In this document: piece after piece, positions 25,593 through 36,580 of the stretch
Layout: each line of letters starts with the position of its first letter
Numbering within the stretch: the stretch's first letter is position 1
NCBI GenBank assembly: GCA_963796225.1
Contig: CAWCLK010000028.1
Location: 62,001 to 126,000, forward strand
Source: CAWCLK01 sp963796225
Lineage (GTDB): Bacteria; Actinomycetota; Nitriliruptoria; Nitriliruptorales; Nitriliruptoraceae
DNA: 64,000 nt
Direction of reading: 5' to 3'
Made by a program: the position numbers and the translations under genes
Notes under the pieces: generated by a model
Told to the model about the DNA's origin: nothing
The model's input: the letters and a program-made list of their open reading frames with translations, nothing else
Databases searched by the model: none

Positions 25593-28484
25593 TCAGGAAG
25601 GGTCGTCCCTCTGGGTGCGTCGCGCGTCCAGGAGGCGCCTCGCCGCGCCCCCGCCAGGTGGCGGAGGCGGGGTCTGGGACCCCGGTCCCGGGCGCGGGGA
25701 CCGGGTTCCCGGAGGCGGCGGAGGTGGCGGAGGCGGCGATGGCGGGGGTGGTGACGGCCGCGGTGGCGGGGGTGTTGTCGGTGGCGCCTGGACGCGCTCG
25801 CGCAGGCGCCCCGCGGCGCTGGCCGGCGGGGGCGGCGCCCCGTCCTCGTCCCGGTTCGCGCGTCGGCGGCGCCACCGGGCCAGGTCCTCGCGCTCGAGTC
25901 GCAGTCGGCGCAGGCCCACGTCGATGGGCAGCAGCAGCAGGGCGAGCAGGGCCAGCCAGGTCCACAGCGGCGTGGTCGTCGTGCCGGCGGTGAGCCCGGC
26001 GGCGTCGAAGGCCGTGGCGGGCTCGGGGTCCAGGCGCCCCGCCCCGGTCGCCACGATCGCGTCGAGCAGGCCGGCGTCGTCCGCGGTCGGGGCGTACTCG
26101 GCCGAGTAGGACCGGATCGCGGTGGTGGTGTCCCGGTACAGCACCTCGTCGCCGCGCGTCACCTGCACCGTGACGGCGTGGACGCCCTCCTCGCCGCTCG
26201 GGACGGTGCCGGCGAAGCTGTCCAGGCCGGTGCGCTGGAGGTCGACCTCGACCCGTCGGCCGTCCGGGAGGGTGACCGTCGCCGACGCGGTGGCGTCCTC
26301 GGGCAGGGTGTCGGCCGCCCCCACCTCGACCTCGAGCCCGCCGGACCCGACGGTGGCGTCGACGCCGTAGCCGGGGGAGGTGGTCGCCGGGAAGGTCGAC
26401 TTGACCACGTCCGACCAGAACGCCGCATAGCGGTCCCAGCTGACCCACTGCTGCGACCACCGGGCCGTGGCGTCCGAGGTCCACGCCACGGCCGTGCCCA
26501 CGCCCGCCTGCCACGACGCCAGCAGCGGGTCGGCCTGCTCGCCGATGCGCAGGATCGTCTTCGCGGTGGGCTTCTCGGTCGTGGCGAGGTAGCCGAGCAG
26601 CGGCGGGGTGGCGTCCAGTCCGTCGACCACGTCGTCCAGCGCCGACAGCGTCGGGGTGAACACGCCCTCGGTGATGATGGGTCGGGCCACCAGCTGGACC
26701 TCGGAGACCAGGATGTCGGGGATCGAGGCCAGGTCCCGCCCCGGGTAGAAGCGGCCGCCGCCGGCCTCGGCCATGCGCTCGAGCACCTCGCCGGTGCCCT
26801 CGCCCGTGGCCACGACCGACAGGGTGATGCCCGCGTCGGCGGCCCGCTGGCTGGCCTCGATCATCCGCGGGTCCTCGCTGAACCCGTCGGTGAACAGCAC
26901 GATGTGGCGCAGTCGGGCGTTGACGTCCTTCATCGCGGTGATGGCCTCGTCGAGGGCGTTGACCACGTCGGTGGGCCCGTCGGGGTGCAGCCGCGACAGG
27001 GCGTCGTCGACCACGCCCGCGCCGGGCACCTGCTGCAGCGGCAGGACCCACTTCGCCTCGGCGTTGAAGGCCAGCACCCCGACCGTGTCCGAGGGCGACA
27101 GCGCGTCGATGGCCCGAGCCACCCCCTCCTTGGTGATGTCGGTCTTGTTGATGCCTCCCTCGATGATCTCGCCGCCCATCCCGCCGGCGAACCCGTCGTC
27201 GCGGCAGTGGCAGGCGGCCATCGACCCGGAGACGTCCACGACCAGGGCCTCGGCGACCGACGGGCGGCGCTGCGGGTCGCGGACGCGGGCGAAGACCGGC
27301 AGCAGCTCCTCGAGCGGGGTGTTGTCGTAGTCGCCCATCCCGAAGGCGTCGTCGCCGCCGACGGCCACCAGGCCCCGCCCCGCCTCGCGCACGTAGGTGT
27401 CGAGGGTCTGCATGCCCTGCTCGCCGAGCAGCGGGGCGGGCACGTCGACCAGCACGGTGGCGTCGTAGTCGAGCAGCCCGTCGAGCGGCGGCAGCGGCGA
27501 GACGTTGCCGTCCAGCAACTCGACCGGCACGGCCGAGGCCTGCAGCGCCGCGACCAGCTCGTCGCCGGCACCCTCCTCGCCGCTGACGACCAGCACCTTC
27601 GGGGGGCCGTCGACCTGCACGGCGGCCCGCCCGACGTCGTTCTCGGGCACCGCCGAGGCGCCGGTGGTGATCCGCATCTCGTAGCGGACCGTCCCGGAGG
27701 CGTCGGCGACCTGCGGGACGGTGAGCTCGGTGCGCCCCGGCTCGGCGGTGACGGTGCGGCGGTCGACCCGCTCGCCGTCCGCCAGCGTCTCGACCTCGAC
27801 GTCCACGGCGGCGTCGCCGGTGTTGCGCAGGACGCCGACGACGTCGTAGGCCTCGCCGTCGCGCACCCGGGACGGGGCGCGGACCTGCTCGACGAGCACG
27901 TCGGCGGCGACCCCGCCCCCGATCGGGACGACGTCGACGGGCACGCCGGCGTCCGCGAGCTCCTGCGCGGCCGCCACCGCGTCGCCGTCGGTCTGGCGCC
28001 CGTCGGTGAACAGCACGACCCGGCGGCGCTGTTCGCTGCCGAGCACGCCCTGGGACAGGCGCAGGGCCGACGCGATGTCGGTCGCCCCGCCGTCCACCAC
28101 CGTGGCGAACCCGCCGGTCGGCGGGTCGTCGCGCAACGAGTACTCGAGGCGGCCGTCGGCCCCGAACAGCGCCAGCGCCGCCCGGTCGTCCCCGCCCCGC
28201 GCCCCGATCGCCTCGCGGATCCAGTCCTCGGCGTCCCGGGCCGCCCCGCCCACCGAGTCCGAGTCGTCGACGAGGAAGGCCACGTCGACCCCGTCGCCCG
28301 AGCTGCGCACCCGCGGGGCGGCCAGCGCGAGCACCAGCAGCCCGACGGCGAGCACCCGCAGCGCCGTGGCCGCGCGGTGCTGCCGCGGACGCACCCGCCC
28401 CGTCGCGCGCAGCCCCACCCACGCCAGGACGGGCAGGACCAGCAGGGCCCAGAGCCAGACGGGATGGTCGAAGGTCAGCGGCAT
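25593..28484 (-). CDS. Large membrane protein with two VWA domains (BatB/glutamine-amidotransferase-like)
   Basis: 963 residues from ATG 28484. Two N-terminal membrane helices (about 8-60) precede a first VWA-like domain with a MIDAS-type DDSDS (about 70) and VVLFTDGRQTDG. A domain like class I glutamine amidotransferase-fold proteins follows (PPKVLVVSGEEGAGDELVAAL; LDYDATVLVDVPA). A second VWA domain has ALVVDVSGSM and IVLFTDGFS (about 410-560). A beta-sandwich, one TM helix (TTPLWTWLALLALLLLPIDV, near 875) and a long poly-Pro cytosolic tail end it. It is the last gene of the operon; its ATG overlaps the preceding stop as ATGA. A structural partner of the MoxR ATPase is likely; a catalytic role is doubtful. 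Confidence 0.88.
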   Translation of the reverse strand: MPLTFDHPVWLWALLVLPVLAWVGLRATGRVRPRQHRAATALRVLAVGLLVLALAAPRVRSSGDGVDVAFLVDDSDSVGGAARDAEDWIREAIGARGGDDRAALALFGADGRLEYSLRDDPPTGGFATVVDGGATDIASALRLSQGVLGSEQRRRVVLFTDGRQTDGDAVAAAQELADAGVPVDVVPIGGGVAADVLVEQVRAPSRVRDGEAYDVVGVLRNTGDAAVDVEVETLADGERVDRRTVTAEPGRTELTVPQVADASGTVRYEMRITTGASAVPENDVGRAAVQVDGPPKVLVVSGEEGAGDELVAALQASAVPVELLDGNVSPLPPLDGLLDYDATVLVDVPAPLLGEQGMQTLDTYVREAGRGLVAVGGDDAFGMGDYDNTPLEELLPVFARVRDPQRRPSVAEALVVDVSGSMAACHCRDDGFAGGMGGEIIEGGINKTDITKEGVARAIDALSPSDTVGVLAFNAEAKWVLPLQQVPGAGVVDDALSRLHPDGPTDVVNALDEAITAMKDVNARLRHIVLFTDGFSEDPRMIEASQRAADAGITLSVVATGEGTGEVLERMAEAGGGRFYPGRDLASIPDILVSEVQLVARPIITEGVFTPTLSALDDVVDGLDATPPLLGYLATTEKPTAKTILRIGEQADPLLASWQAGVGTAVAWTSDATARWSQQWVSWDRYAAFWSDVVKSTFPATTSPGYGVDATVGSGGLEVEVGAADTLPEDATASATVTLPDGRRVEVDLQRTGLDSFAGTVPSGEEGVHAVTVQVTRGDEVLYRDTTTAIRSYSAEYAPTADDAGLLDAIVATGAGRLDPEPATAFDAAGLTAGTTTTPLWTWLALLALLLLPIDVGLRRLRLEREDLARWRRRRANRDEDGAPPPPASAAGRLRERVQAPPTTPPPPRPSPPPPSPPPPPPPPPGTRSPRPGPGSQTPPPPPGGGAARRLLDARRTQRDDPS

Positions 28485-30489
28485 CACGGCACCCGCTCGA
28501 GCTCGGGAGCCGGCGGGGCAGGCGGCGGGGCGGCCGTCGGCGGACCGTCGGCGGGGCCGGGGGATCCGACCGGGTGGCCGCCCGGACCCGGGCCGGGGCG
28601 ACTGGCACGACGGCGCCGGCGCCAGGGCCGCACCGCGTACACCCACAGCCACTCGGCCACGGCCAGCACCAGCGCGACGACGAGCACGGCGGGCCCGATC
28701 GGGTCCCGCCCCTCGCCGGCCGGGGCGGCCTGGCCCTCGTCGGGCGCGGGGTCCGGACCCTCGACCGCCAGGGGTTCGGGGGCGGGGCGGGACAGGTCCC
28801 CCTCGCCACCGACCGGGTTGACCGCGATCGCCGGCGCACCCGGGGGCAGGTCGTCCGGTCCGGCGTAGGCGAGGCGCCACAGCCCGACCTCGTCGACGGT
28901 GAGGTGCGGGCGCGGCCGGGTCGAGCACGCGCTCGGCCCCCGACGGCGAGGTGACCGTCACCGACGTGGCTCCGTCGACGAGCGGGACGGTCACGGTGTC
29001 GCCGGCCTGGGCCGGGCACGGTGGCCGGCGGGCCGGCCAGCCACGAGGTCGTGTTGGCCACGAGGATCGGCCAGGTCGCCGCCAGCGGCAGGTTGGAGCG
29101 CAGCAGGTCGAACCCGAGCGCCACCACGGGCACGCCGTCGAGCCTCCCCGCCACCACCAGGTCACCCTGTGGCCCGCCGGCGAGCGGGACGAGGGCCGGG
29201 GCGTCCAGCGGGGTGGCCGCGGCCACGGCGACCTCGGACAGGTCCACGTCCGCCAGCAGCTCGTGGGTGTCGTCCTGGAAGGACAGCGTCGGCCGCTCGA
29301 CCTCGGCGTCGGCGCTGATCCCGTCGGGCCACGCGGTCGGGGCGACCAGCAGGCTCGGCACGGGCAGCGGGGACGGGGCGGGGCGCCGGTCGACGACCAG
29401 CAGGTCGGTGTCGCGGAAGGTCCGCGGGACGGTGTCGACGACCTCGACCACGACGCCGGGGATCGTCGACAGGGCGGCTTCGAGGAACACGTTGCCGGGC
29501 GTGACCAGCGTCACGGCGACCTCGCGGGGCGAGGACAGCAGCGCGTACGCGCGGTCGTCCACGCCCAGCGCGTCCCGGCGGTCCTGCCCGGTCAGGTCCT
29601 GGCCCACCGGCGTCACCACCGCGGACAGGACGTCACCGTCGGCGCCGGTCACCGAGAGCACCCGGTCGTCGCTGCCGCGCGGGGGGAGCCGGAAGCGCTC
29701 GGACACGACCGTCGTCCCGGCGACCTCGAGGGCCAGCTCCGCCGTGGACTCCTCCTGCCCGAAGTTGCGCACCTCGACGAACACCTGCGACGAGCCCGCC
29801 CCGACCGGGACCGCCTGCAGCCGGGTGATGGCGAGGTTGGGGCGGGGCGTGCCGACGGCCGTGACCCGCAGGCCGGGCGGGGCGTCGGCCCGTGCCTCGG
29901 CGGGCAGCTCGCCGTCGGTGAGCAGGTGCACGACGGTGTCCTGGCCGGGGCGTTGCAGGGCCGCCGCCAGCGTGAAGGCGTCCTGCAGGTCGGCGGGCCC
30001 GTGGCCCAGCCGGACGCTGCGCAGGGCGTCCCGCACCGCGGCCGGGTCCCCCGAGGCGGACAGCAGCACGCGGGCCCGCGCCCCGGCCTCGACCACCGAG
30101 ACCTCCTGGCCCGGCGACATGGTGTCGACCAGCGCGTCGGCCTCGCGTCGGGCGAGCTCGAGCCGGGTCGGGCCCTGCTCGTCGGCCAGCATCGACCCGG
30201 ACGCGTCCACCAGCAGGATCGTGTGGTCGCCGAGCACGGCCGGCACGGGCAGGTAGGGCTGGGCCAGCGCCACCGCCCCGGCCACGATCGCCGCCAGCAC
30301 CAGCCAGAAGGTGAGGTCGGGGCGGAACCGCTGCCACGGCACCGCGGCCGCCACCGACCGCTGCGCCTGCTGCCACAGGAACGTGGACGCCACCGTCATC
30401 CGCGGCCGCCGCGAGCGCAGCAGGTACCACAGCACCAGCGGCCCGGTCAGCCCGAGCGCCAGCAGTCCCCACGGGTTCCCGAGGCTCAC
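28484..30489 (-). CDS. BatA-like VWA membrane protein (two frame changes)
   Basis: Leftward from GTG 30489. The N-terminus (VSLGNPWGLLALGLTGPLVLWYLLRSRRPR) is the BatA aerotolerance-type domain. A second TM region and a VWA domain with DASGSM and HLLTDGELP (about 90-240) follow. A long beta-rich exterior and a last TM helix (VLVVALVLAVAEWLWVYAV) complete the protein. Coherent sequence changes frame at about 29015 and about 28910; removing one base from GC-rich runs at each place restores continuity. The last codons overlap the next ATG. Such proteins act with MoxR ATPases and DUF58 proteins, possibly as metal-dependent adhesion or assembly platforms. Confidence 0.83.
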
Positions 30490-30530
30490 ACGCCCCACCC
30501 CCCACGGACCGGGCACGGTCGCGAGCCCGG

Positions 30531-30722
30531 GTACTGGGTGCACCAACGCGGGTGGAGGTCCGGTGATGCACCCAGTGCGGGACGTGGCGGGCGCCGGCGG
30601 TGGTGCTGGGTGCATGAGCGCGGGTGGAGGTCCGGTGATGCACCCAGTGCGGGGCGGGGCGGGCGCCGGCGGTGGTGCTGGGTGCATGAGCGAGGGCCGG
30701 GGGCCGTTGATGCACCCAGTGC
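30531..30722. repeat. 72-bp tandem repeat, three copies, each with an inverted repeat
   Basis: Copies begin at about 30531, 30603 and 30675. Each carries CTGGGTGCA and, about 25-35 bases later, TGCACCCAGT, so each can form a 9-10 bp stem-loop (30533-30576, 30605-30648, 30677-30720). The array fills the 271-bp gap between the DUF58 stop (30761) and the BatA-like start (30489), the only large gap in the operon. The frame is open across it on the minus strand (24-residue repeats), but no ribosome-binding site supports translation. Confidence 0.85.
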
Positions 30723-30760
30723 GGCCCACGGGGCAGCGGTGGCGGGGCGGGGCGCGGCGG

Positions 30761-31692
30761 TCACACCAGCACCCCCAGGCCGCGGAGGTCGTGGAGGAGC
30801 AGGTCGGCGACGTCGTGGTCGTCGACGTGGCGGGCGTAGCCGATGCCGTGCGAGGCGGCGGTGGCCTCGACCTCGGCCAGCCAGGCGTCCCGGGCCGCGC
30901 GGTAGTCGTCGAGGGTGTCGTCGTCGATCCCCACCTCGATCGGGTCGCCGGTCTCGGCGTCGACGAGGCGGAGGTCGCCCCGCAACGCCGGCTCGAGGTC
31001 CTCGCGGCCGAGGACGTGCACCAGCACGGCGTCGCCCCGCCCCGCCGCCAGGGCCCGGAGCACGCCCTGCCAGCCGGGGAACAGCAGGTCGCTGACCAGG
31101 ACCACCGGTCCGCGGGGGCCCTCGCCGTGGGCCTGGCGGACCGCGGCGACCAGGTGGGCGCGCCCCGGCGGGTCGCCGTCCGCCGAGGGCGGGGCGGCGC
31201 CCAGCAGGCGGTGGGTGACCGCGGCCAGCGTCGCCGGCCCGCGGAACCACGGGCCCGGCCTCGACCTCGGCCCTGGCCGTCGGCCCCCGACCAGCAGGAC
31301 GCGGACGCGGTCCTGCCCGCCCGCGGCCAGCGCGGCGAAGGCGGCGGCCAGCTGGCGGGCCGCCAGCACCTTGCGGCCGAACCCCATCGAGGCCGACAGG
31401 TCCAGGACGATGCGGACGGCCGCCTCGTCCTCGGCCTCGTACAGCTTGACCAGCAGCCGGCCGAGCCGGCGGGAGGCGTTCAGGTCGACCGAGCGGGGGT
31501 CGTCGCCCGGCACGTACTCGCGCTCGTCGGCGAAGTCGAGGGACTGGCCGAGCCGTCGTGACCGGTGCGAGCCCGCGTACCGGCCCTGCACCCGGTGGCG
31601 GTTGGCCAGCCGGAACTGGGCCAGCCGCGCCAGCAGCGCGGGAGGGAGCAGCTCGGTGCTCGACCCGGGCGACGGGGGCGGGGCGGTCTCGC

Positions 31693-31696
<4 letters not shown>
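30761..31696 (-). CDS. DUF58 domain protein
   Basis: 311 residues from GTG 31696 (GTGA overlap with the upstream MoxR stop). The DUF58 hallmark is present: YAGSHRSRRLGQSLDFADEREYVPGDDPRSVDLNASRR (split here only for description; about residues 40-77), then the VWA-like strand VRIVLDLSASMGFG and VVLVSDLLFPG. DUF58 proteins are encoded almost always next to MoxR ATPases and are thought to be substrates or adaptors. No membrane helix. Expected cytosolic. Confidence 0.92.
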
Positions 31697-32735
<1,039 letters not shown>

Positions 32736-32739
<4 letters not shown>

Positions 32740-34461
32740 CTGGTCGATCCGATCCGGTCGAAGTAGTCGCGGACGAGGTCGCGCAGCTCCACGGGGAAGC
32801 CGGGGCGCTCGATGGTCCGTGTGGCGCGTTCCTGGTAGTCGGCCAGCACGTCGAGGTAGGGGACGATCCCGAGGTTGCGGGTGCCCTGCCCCACGCTGGA
32901 GCCGATGGTCTCGCTGTCGCCCCGCCCCGAGTCGTCGCCCCCGAGGTCGACGTCCTCGCCGTCGATCCCGCCCGAGGGCGGGTCGTAGATCGTCTCGAGG
33001 TCGAGCTCGCCGGGCGTGCCCGCGTTCGGGACGCCGCCGCCCGTGTTGGCGCCGCCCTGGCCCTGGGTGCCGGTCGGGTTGCCGCCGCCGCCCCCGCCGC
33101 CGGCGCCGCCCTGGCCGCTGCCCTGCTGCTGGCCCTGCTGCCCGGACTGGCCCTGCTGCCCGGACTGCCCGGACTGGCCGGACTGGCCCTGCTGCCCGGA
33201 CTGGCCGGACTGGCCCTGTTGCCCGGACTGGCCCTGCTGGCCCGGACTGGCCCTGCTGCCCGGACTGGCCCTGCTGGCCGTCCTGCAGCGCGTCGGGGAC
33301 CTCGCCCGCGTCGAGCTGGTCCTGCGCCTGCCCGAGGCGGTCCTGGGCCTGGTCCAGCGCCCCGGCCGCGTCCCGGGTCGCCTCGCCGTCCAGCAGCTGG
33401 TCGATGCCCTCGCCCACGGCCTGCGAGGCGTCCTCGAGCGCCTCCTGCGCCCCGGCGGCGTCCCCGGACCGCAGCGCCTCGGCCGCACGGGACAGGGCGT
33501 CGGCGACCTCGGGCTGGCCGCCCCGCAGCGACTCGGCCAGGGCCTCCAGCCGGTCCGCGAGCGCCTGGTCGTCGGCGTGCTGGCCCCGGCCGGCCTCGTC
33601 GGCGAGCCGGTCGAGCTGCTGGCGGACGCTGCCACCGTCGGCCAGCGGCTCGCGCGACAGCTCCTGCTGCAGGCCGGACAGGGCGGTGCGTTGGCTGGCG
33701 AGGTCGTCGGCGAGCTGCTCCTCGAGCTCGGCGCGGGCGTCGGCCAGCTCGTCCAGCGCGTCGGCCAGGTCGCCCTGCTCGAGGTCCTCGGCCAGCGACT
33801 CGAGCCGCTCGGCCAGGGCCTCCTGCTCGGGGTCGCCCGCCTCGCGCAGCTCCTGGGCCTCGTCGCGCAGCCGCTCGGCCTCGTCGGTGACCAGCGCCTC
33901 CTCGGCGGCGCGACGCTCGCGGACGGCGTCCTGCGGGTTGGGCACGAACGCCAGCCCGACGGCGGCCAGGACCGCGGCCGCCCCGATGGCCAGCGGCCGG
34001 CGCGGGACCACCGGTCCCTGCGGCCACCCGTCCACCTCGACCGCGCGGGCCTCGGCAGCGGTGGCCTGGGCGGCCGTCAGCGACGTGCTGGTCTCGGCGC
34101 GCAGCTCCACCGCGGTGGCGAAGGCGTCGTGGGTGCCGAGCCACCGGTCGGCGGCCCACGCCGCCCACGTGTCGGGGATGCGGGTGGCGGCGGCCACGGC
34201 GACGGCCAGCACGGCCACGACGACCGCCCCGACCAGCACGGCGAGGTCGACGTCGGGCAGCAGCACGACCCGACCGACGAGCAGCCACAGCACGGCCGCC
34301 CCGCCCGCGACGGCCAGCGCCGGACCTGCGGTGGCCAGCGCCCGGTTCAGGCGCATGCGCCGGCGGGCGCGGGCCACGACCCGGTCCAGCGCCGGGGTGG
34401 GGGCCGGCGTGCCGGGCGGCGGTGTGGCGTCGGGGCGCGGGGGCGCCTGCAGGGTGCTCAT
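32736..34461 (-). CDS. Membrane-anchored coiled-coil protein with Gln/Gly/Ser repeats (one frame change)
   Basis: Leftward from ATG 34461. Two TM helices (about 42-90) and a third (about 155-172) are followed by a long Glu/Ala/Leu coiled coil (RLRDEAQELREAGDPEQEAL onward, about 190-380). QQGQSG-type repeats (18-bp units) and a C-terminal domain (LDLETIYDPPSGG; ERPGFPVELRDLVRDYFDRI) follow. One extra G at about 33240 in the repeat breaks the frame; without it the protein reads through. Start and stop overlap neighbours by 4 bp. Similar DUF4175-like proteins occur in MoxR operons; it may act as a membrane scaffold. Role inferred from context. Confidence 0.8.
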
Positions 34462-35621
34462 GGCGCCTCCGTGGGCGGTGGTGGTGGCGGCGGTGGTGGC
34501 GGGAGCGGTGCGGTCCCCGGGGCGGGGGCCGCCACGACCTCACGTGCCCCGCGGTCGCGCCCCCGGCGCCCCGCTCGTCCCAGCCGGGGTTCGCGCCCCG
34601 GCGTGACCCGCCGGGCGGCGACGAGCAGGGCCAGCAGCCCGGCCGCCGTGTACAGCGCCATCAGGGCCAGCCAGACGGGGCGCCGCTCGGGACTGGCGTC
34701 GAGCAGGTCCTGGCCGAGGACCACGCCGGGGTCCGTGAACCCGCTGTCGTCGAACCCCCCGCCGACCGCGCGGTCCTGGACCGCCACCGGGACGTCGCCG
34801 AACCCGAACCCGCCGCCCCGGTTGGGCTCGGGCAGGGCGAAGCTGAAGGGGGTGAGGATCGTGGGCAGCTCCACGTTCTCGGAGACCCGCACGGCGTCGG
34901 CCAGGCCCACGAAGGGGTTGACCAGGATCGTGACGGGGCGGTCGGCGCCCCGCGAGAACGCCATCTCGATCGCGGCCCCGAACACCGTGCCGCCGACCAG
35001 CAGCAGCACCAGCCCGTAGGTCAGCACCACGGCGGCGACGGTGCGGCGCACCAGCGACGAGATCCCGATCCCGAGGGCCGCCACCGCCACGGTGATGACG
35101 GCGAGGTAGGTCACGCCCCGCACCAGGTCGCCGACCGTGACCCCGCCGAGGAAGAACGCGGCGGCGGCCATCGGGGCGGCCAGCAGCACCAGCAGCAGCA
35201 GCCATGCGGACGCGGCCCCGAGCTTGCCCGTGACGATGCGCCACGGCGACACCAGCGTGATCTGCAGCAGTCCGAGGGTGCGCCGTTCGCGTTCCTGCGA
35301 GATCTGCGCGGCCGCGTACCCGGGGCCGACGAACAGCACCAGCAGCAGCACCAGCCCGAGGACGTTCTCGAGCAGGAAGCGGCCGAGCGTCGGCCCGGGG
35401 TCGACGGCGGGGCCGAAGCCGTTGTCGAGCCACGAGGTGGCCGCCCACAGCAGCAGGAGCATCATGGCCGTGAGCAGGCCGAGGTAGACCGTGGCGACCA
35501 CGAAGGCCCGGCGACCGCGCCAGCGCTCGACGAGCTCGCGGCGCAGCACCGGGTTGGGTCGCGGCCGCCACCGCGGCAGGCCGCGCGGCGCCGTCGCCGT
35601 CGTCGACTCCTGTGCGCTCAT
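34458..35621 (-). CDS. ABC-2 type transporter permease
   Basis: 387 residues from ATG 35621. After a cytosolic NPVLRRELVERWRGRRAF segment, about six hydrophobic helices (AFVVATVYLGLLTAMMLLLL; NVLGLVLLLVLFVGPGYAAA; AASAWLLLLVLLAAPMAAAA; VTYLAVITVAVAALGIGISS; VVLTYGLVLLLVGGTVFGAA; near-C-terminal LALMALYTAAGLLALLVAA) are visible. ISQERERRTLGLLQITLVSP is the coupling-helix motif of ABC-2 exporters of the NatB/GldF kind. The C-terminus is poly-Pro. ATGA overlaps on both sides tie it to the ATPase gene and the coiled-coil gene. Substrate unknown. Confidence 0.9.
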   Translation of the reverse strand: MSAQESTTATAPRGLPRWRPRPNPVLRRELVERWRGRRAFVVATVYLGLLTAMMLLLLWAATSWLDNGFGPAVDPGPTLGRFLLENVLGLVLLLVLFVGPGYAAAQISQERERRTLGLLQITLVSPWRIVTGKLGAASAWLLLLVLLAAPMAAAAFFLGGVTVGDLVRGVTYLAVITVAVAALGIGISSLVRRTVAAVVLTYGLVLLLVGGTVFGAAIEMAFSRGADRPVTILVNPFVGLADAVRVSENVELPTILTPFSFALPEPNRGGGFGFGDVPVAVQDRAVGGGFDDSGFTDPGVVLGQDLLDASPERRPVWLALMALYTAAGLLALLVAARRVTPGREPRLGRAGRRGRDRGAREVVAAPAPGTAPLPPPPPPPPPPTEAP

Positions 35622-36580
35622 CGCTGCACCCCGCGTGTGAGGGTCAGGAACAGTCGCTCCAGCCCGCCGGCCTCCTCGCGGAAGTCGACCACCCGGACCC
35701 CGGCCTGCACCAGGCTCGCCAGGAGGGCCGCGGCGGCGTCCTCGCCACCGGGGACCTCGAAGCGCAGGGTGCCGCCCCCGCTGGCGGCCTGCACCGCGCC
35801 CGCACCCGACGCGACGGCCACCGCACGTTCCCGCGCGGGTTCGCCCCCGAGGACCCGCACCGTCACCGACGTCGCGGCGGCCACGCTCTGGCGCAGCTCG
35901 TCGGTGGTCCCGGCGGCCAGCACGCGCCCCGCCTCGATGATGCCGACGCGGTCGCAGATCTCCTCGAGCTCGGCGAGGATGTGGCTGGACACGAGGATGG
36001 TGTGCCCGAGGCGGGTCAGCTGGCGCATGATCTCGCGCAGCTCGACCCGGGCGCGCGGGTCCAGGCCGGAGGCGGGCTCGTCCAGCACCAGCAGCTCGGG
36101 GTCGTGGACGAGCGCACGGGCCAGCGAGAGTCGCTGCTGCATGCCGCGCGACAGCCCGGAGGTGTCGGTGTCGGCCTTGTGGGACAGCTCGACCAGCTCG
36201 AGCAGGTCGTCGACCTGGGCCCGGCGTTCGGCGCCGGTGAGGTCGTAGGCGGAGGCGAAGAAGTCGAGGTACTCGCGGCACGTCAGCCCGTCGTAGAGGC
36301 CGAAGAAGTCCGGCATGTAGCCGACCTGCCGACGAACGGCCCCGGGGTCGTGGCGGGGGTCGGCGCCGAACACCTCGACGGTCCCCGAATCCGGCACGAG
36401 CAGGGTGACCACGGCCAGCATGGTGGTGGTCTTGCCGGCGCCGTTGGGCCCGATCAGCCCGAAGATCCCCCCGCGCGGGACGTCGAGGTCGAGCTGGTCG
36501 ACGGCACGGACGCGGCCGTAGGCCTTGACCAGACCGCGGACGGTCACGGCCGCTGGTCCCACCCCCTGCAGCGTGCTCAT
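35618..36580 (-). CDS. ABC transporter ATP-binding protein
   Basis: 320 residues from ATG 36580. Walker A LIGPNGAGKTTT (about 43), signature LSRGMQQRLSLARAL (about 145), Walker B LLVLDEPASGLD and the H-loop VSSHIL are all intact. The C-terminal 90 residues form a regulatory domain of the kind found in CcmA/NatA-like exporters. It powers the ABC-2 permease encoded next. ATGA overlaps at both ends. Confidence 0.95.
   Translation of the reverse strand: MSTLQGVGPAAVTVRGLVKAYGRVRAVDQLDLDVPRGGIFGLIGPNGAGKTTTMLAVVTLLVPDSGTVEVFGADPRHDPGAVRRQVGYMPDFFGLYDGLTCREYLDFFASAYDLTGAERRAQVDDLLELVELSHKADTDTSGLSRGMQQRLSLARALVHDPELLVLDEPASGLDPRARVELREIMRQLTRLGHTILVSSHILAELEEICDRVGIIEAGRVLAAGTTDELRQSVAAATSVTVRVLGGEPARERAVAVASGAGAVQAASGGGTLRFEVPGGEDAAAALLASLVQAGVRVVDFREEAGGLERLFLTLTRGVQR

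Noticed and set aside
26178..28868. 896-codon plus-strand open frame
   Set aside because: Antisense to the two-VWA gene, which has clear VWA domains and membrane helices; the plus-strand product is His/Arg/Gly shadow sequence.
30531..30722. CRISPR array
   Set aside because: Only three copies, the whole 72-bp unit is repeated rather than repeats with unique spacers, and no cas genes are near.
30489..30729. In-frame N-terminal extension of the BatA-like protein through the 72-bp repeats
   Set aside because: The BatA domain begins exactly at GTG 30489 and no ribosome-binding site precedes the upstream ATG codons.
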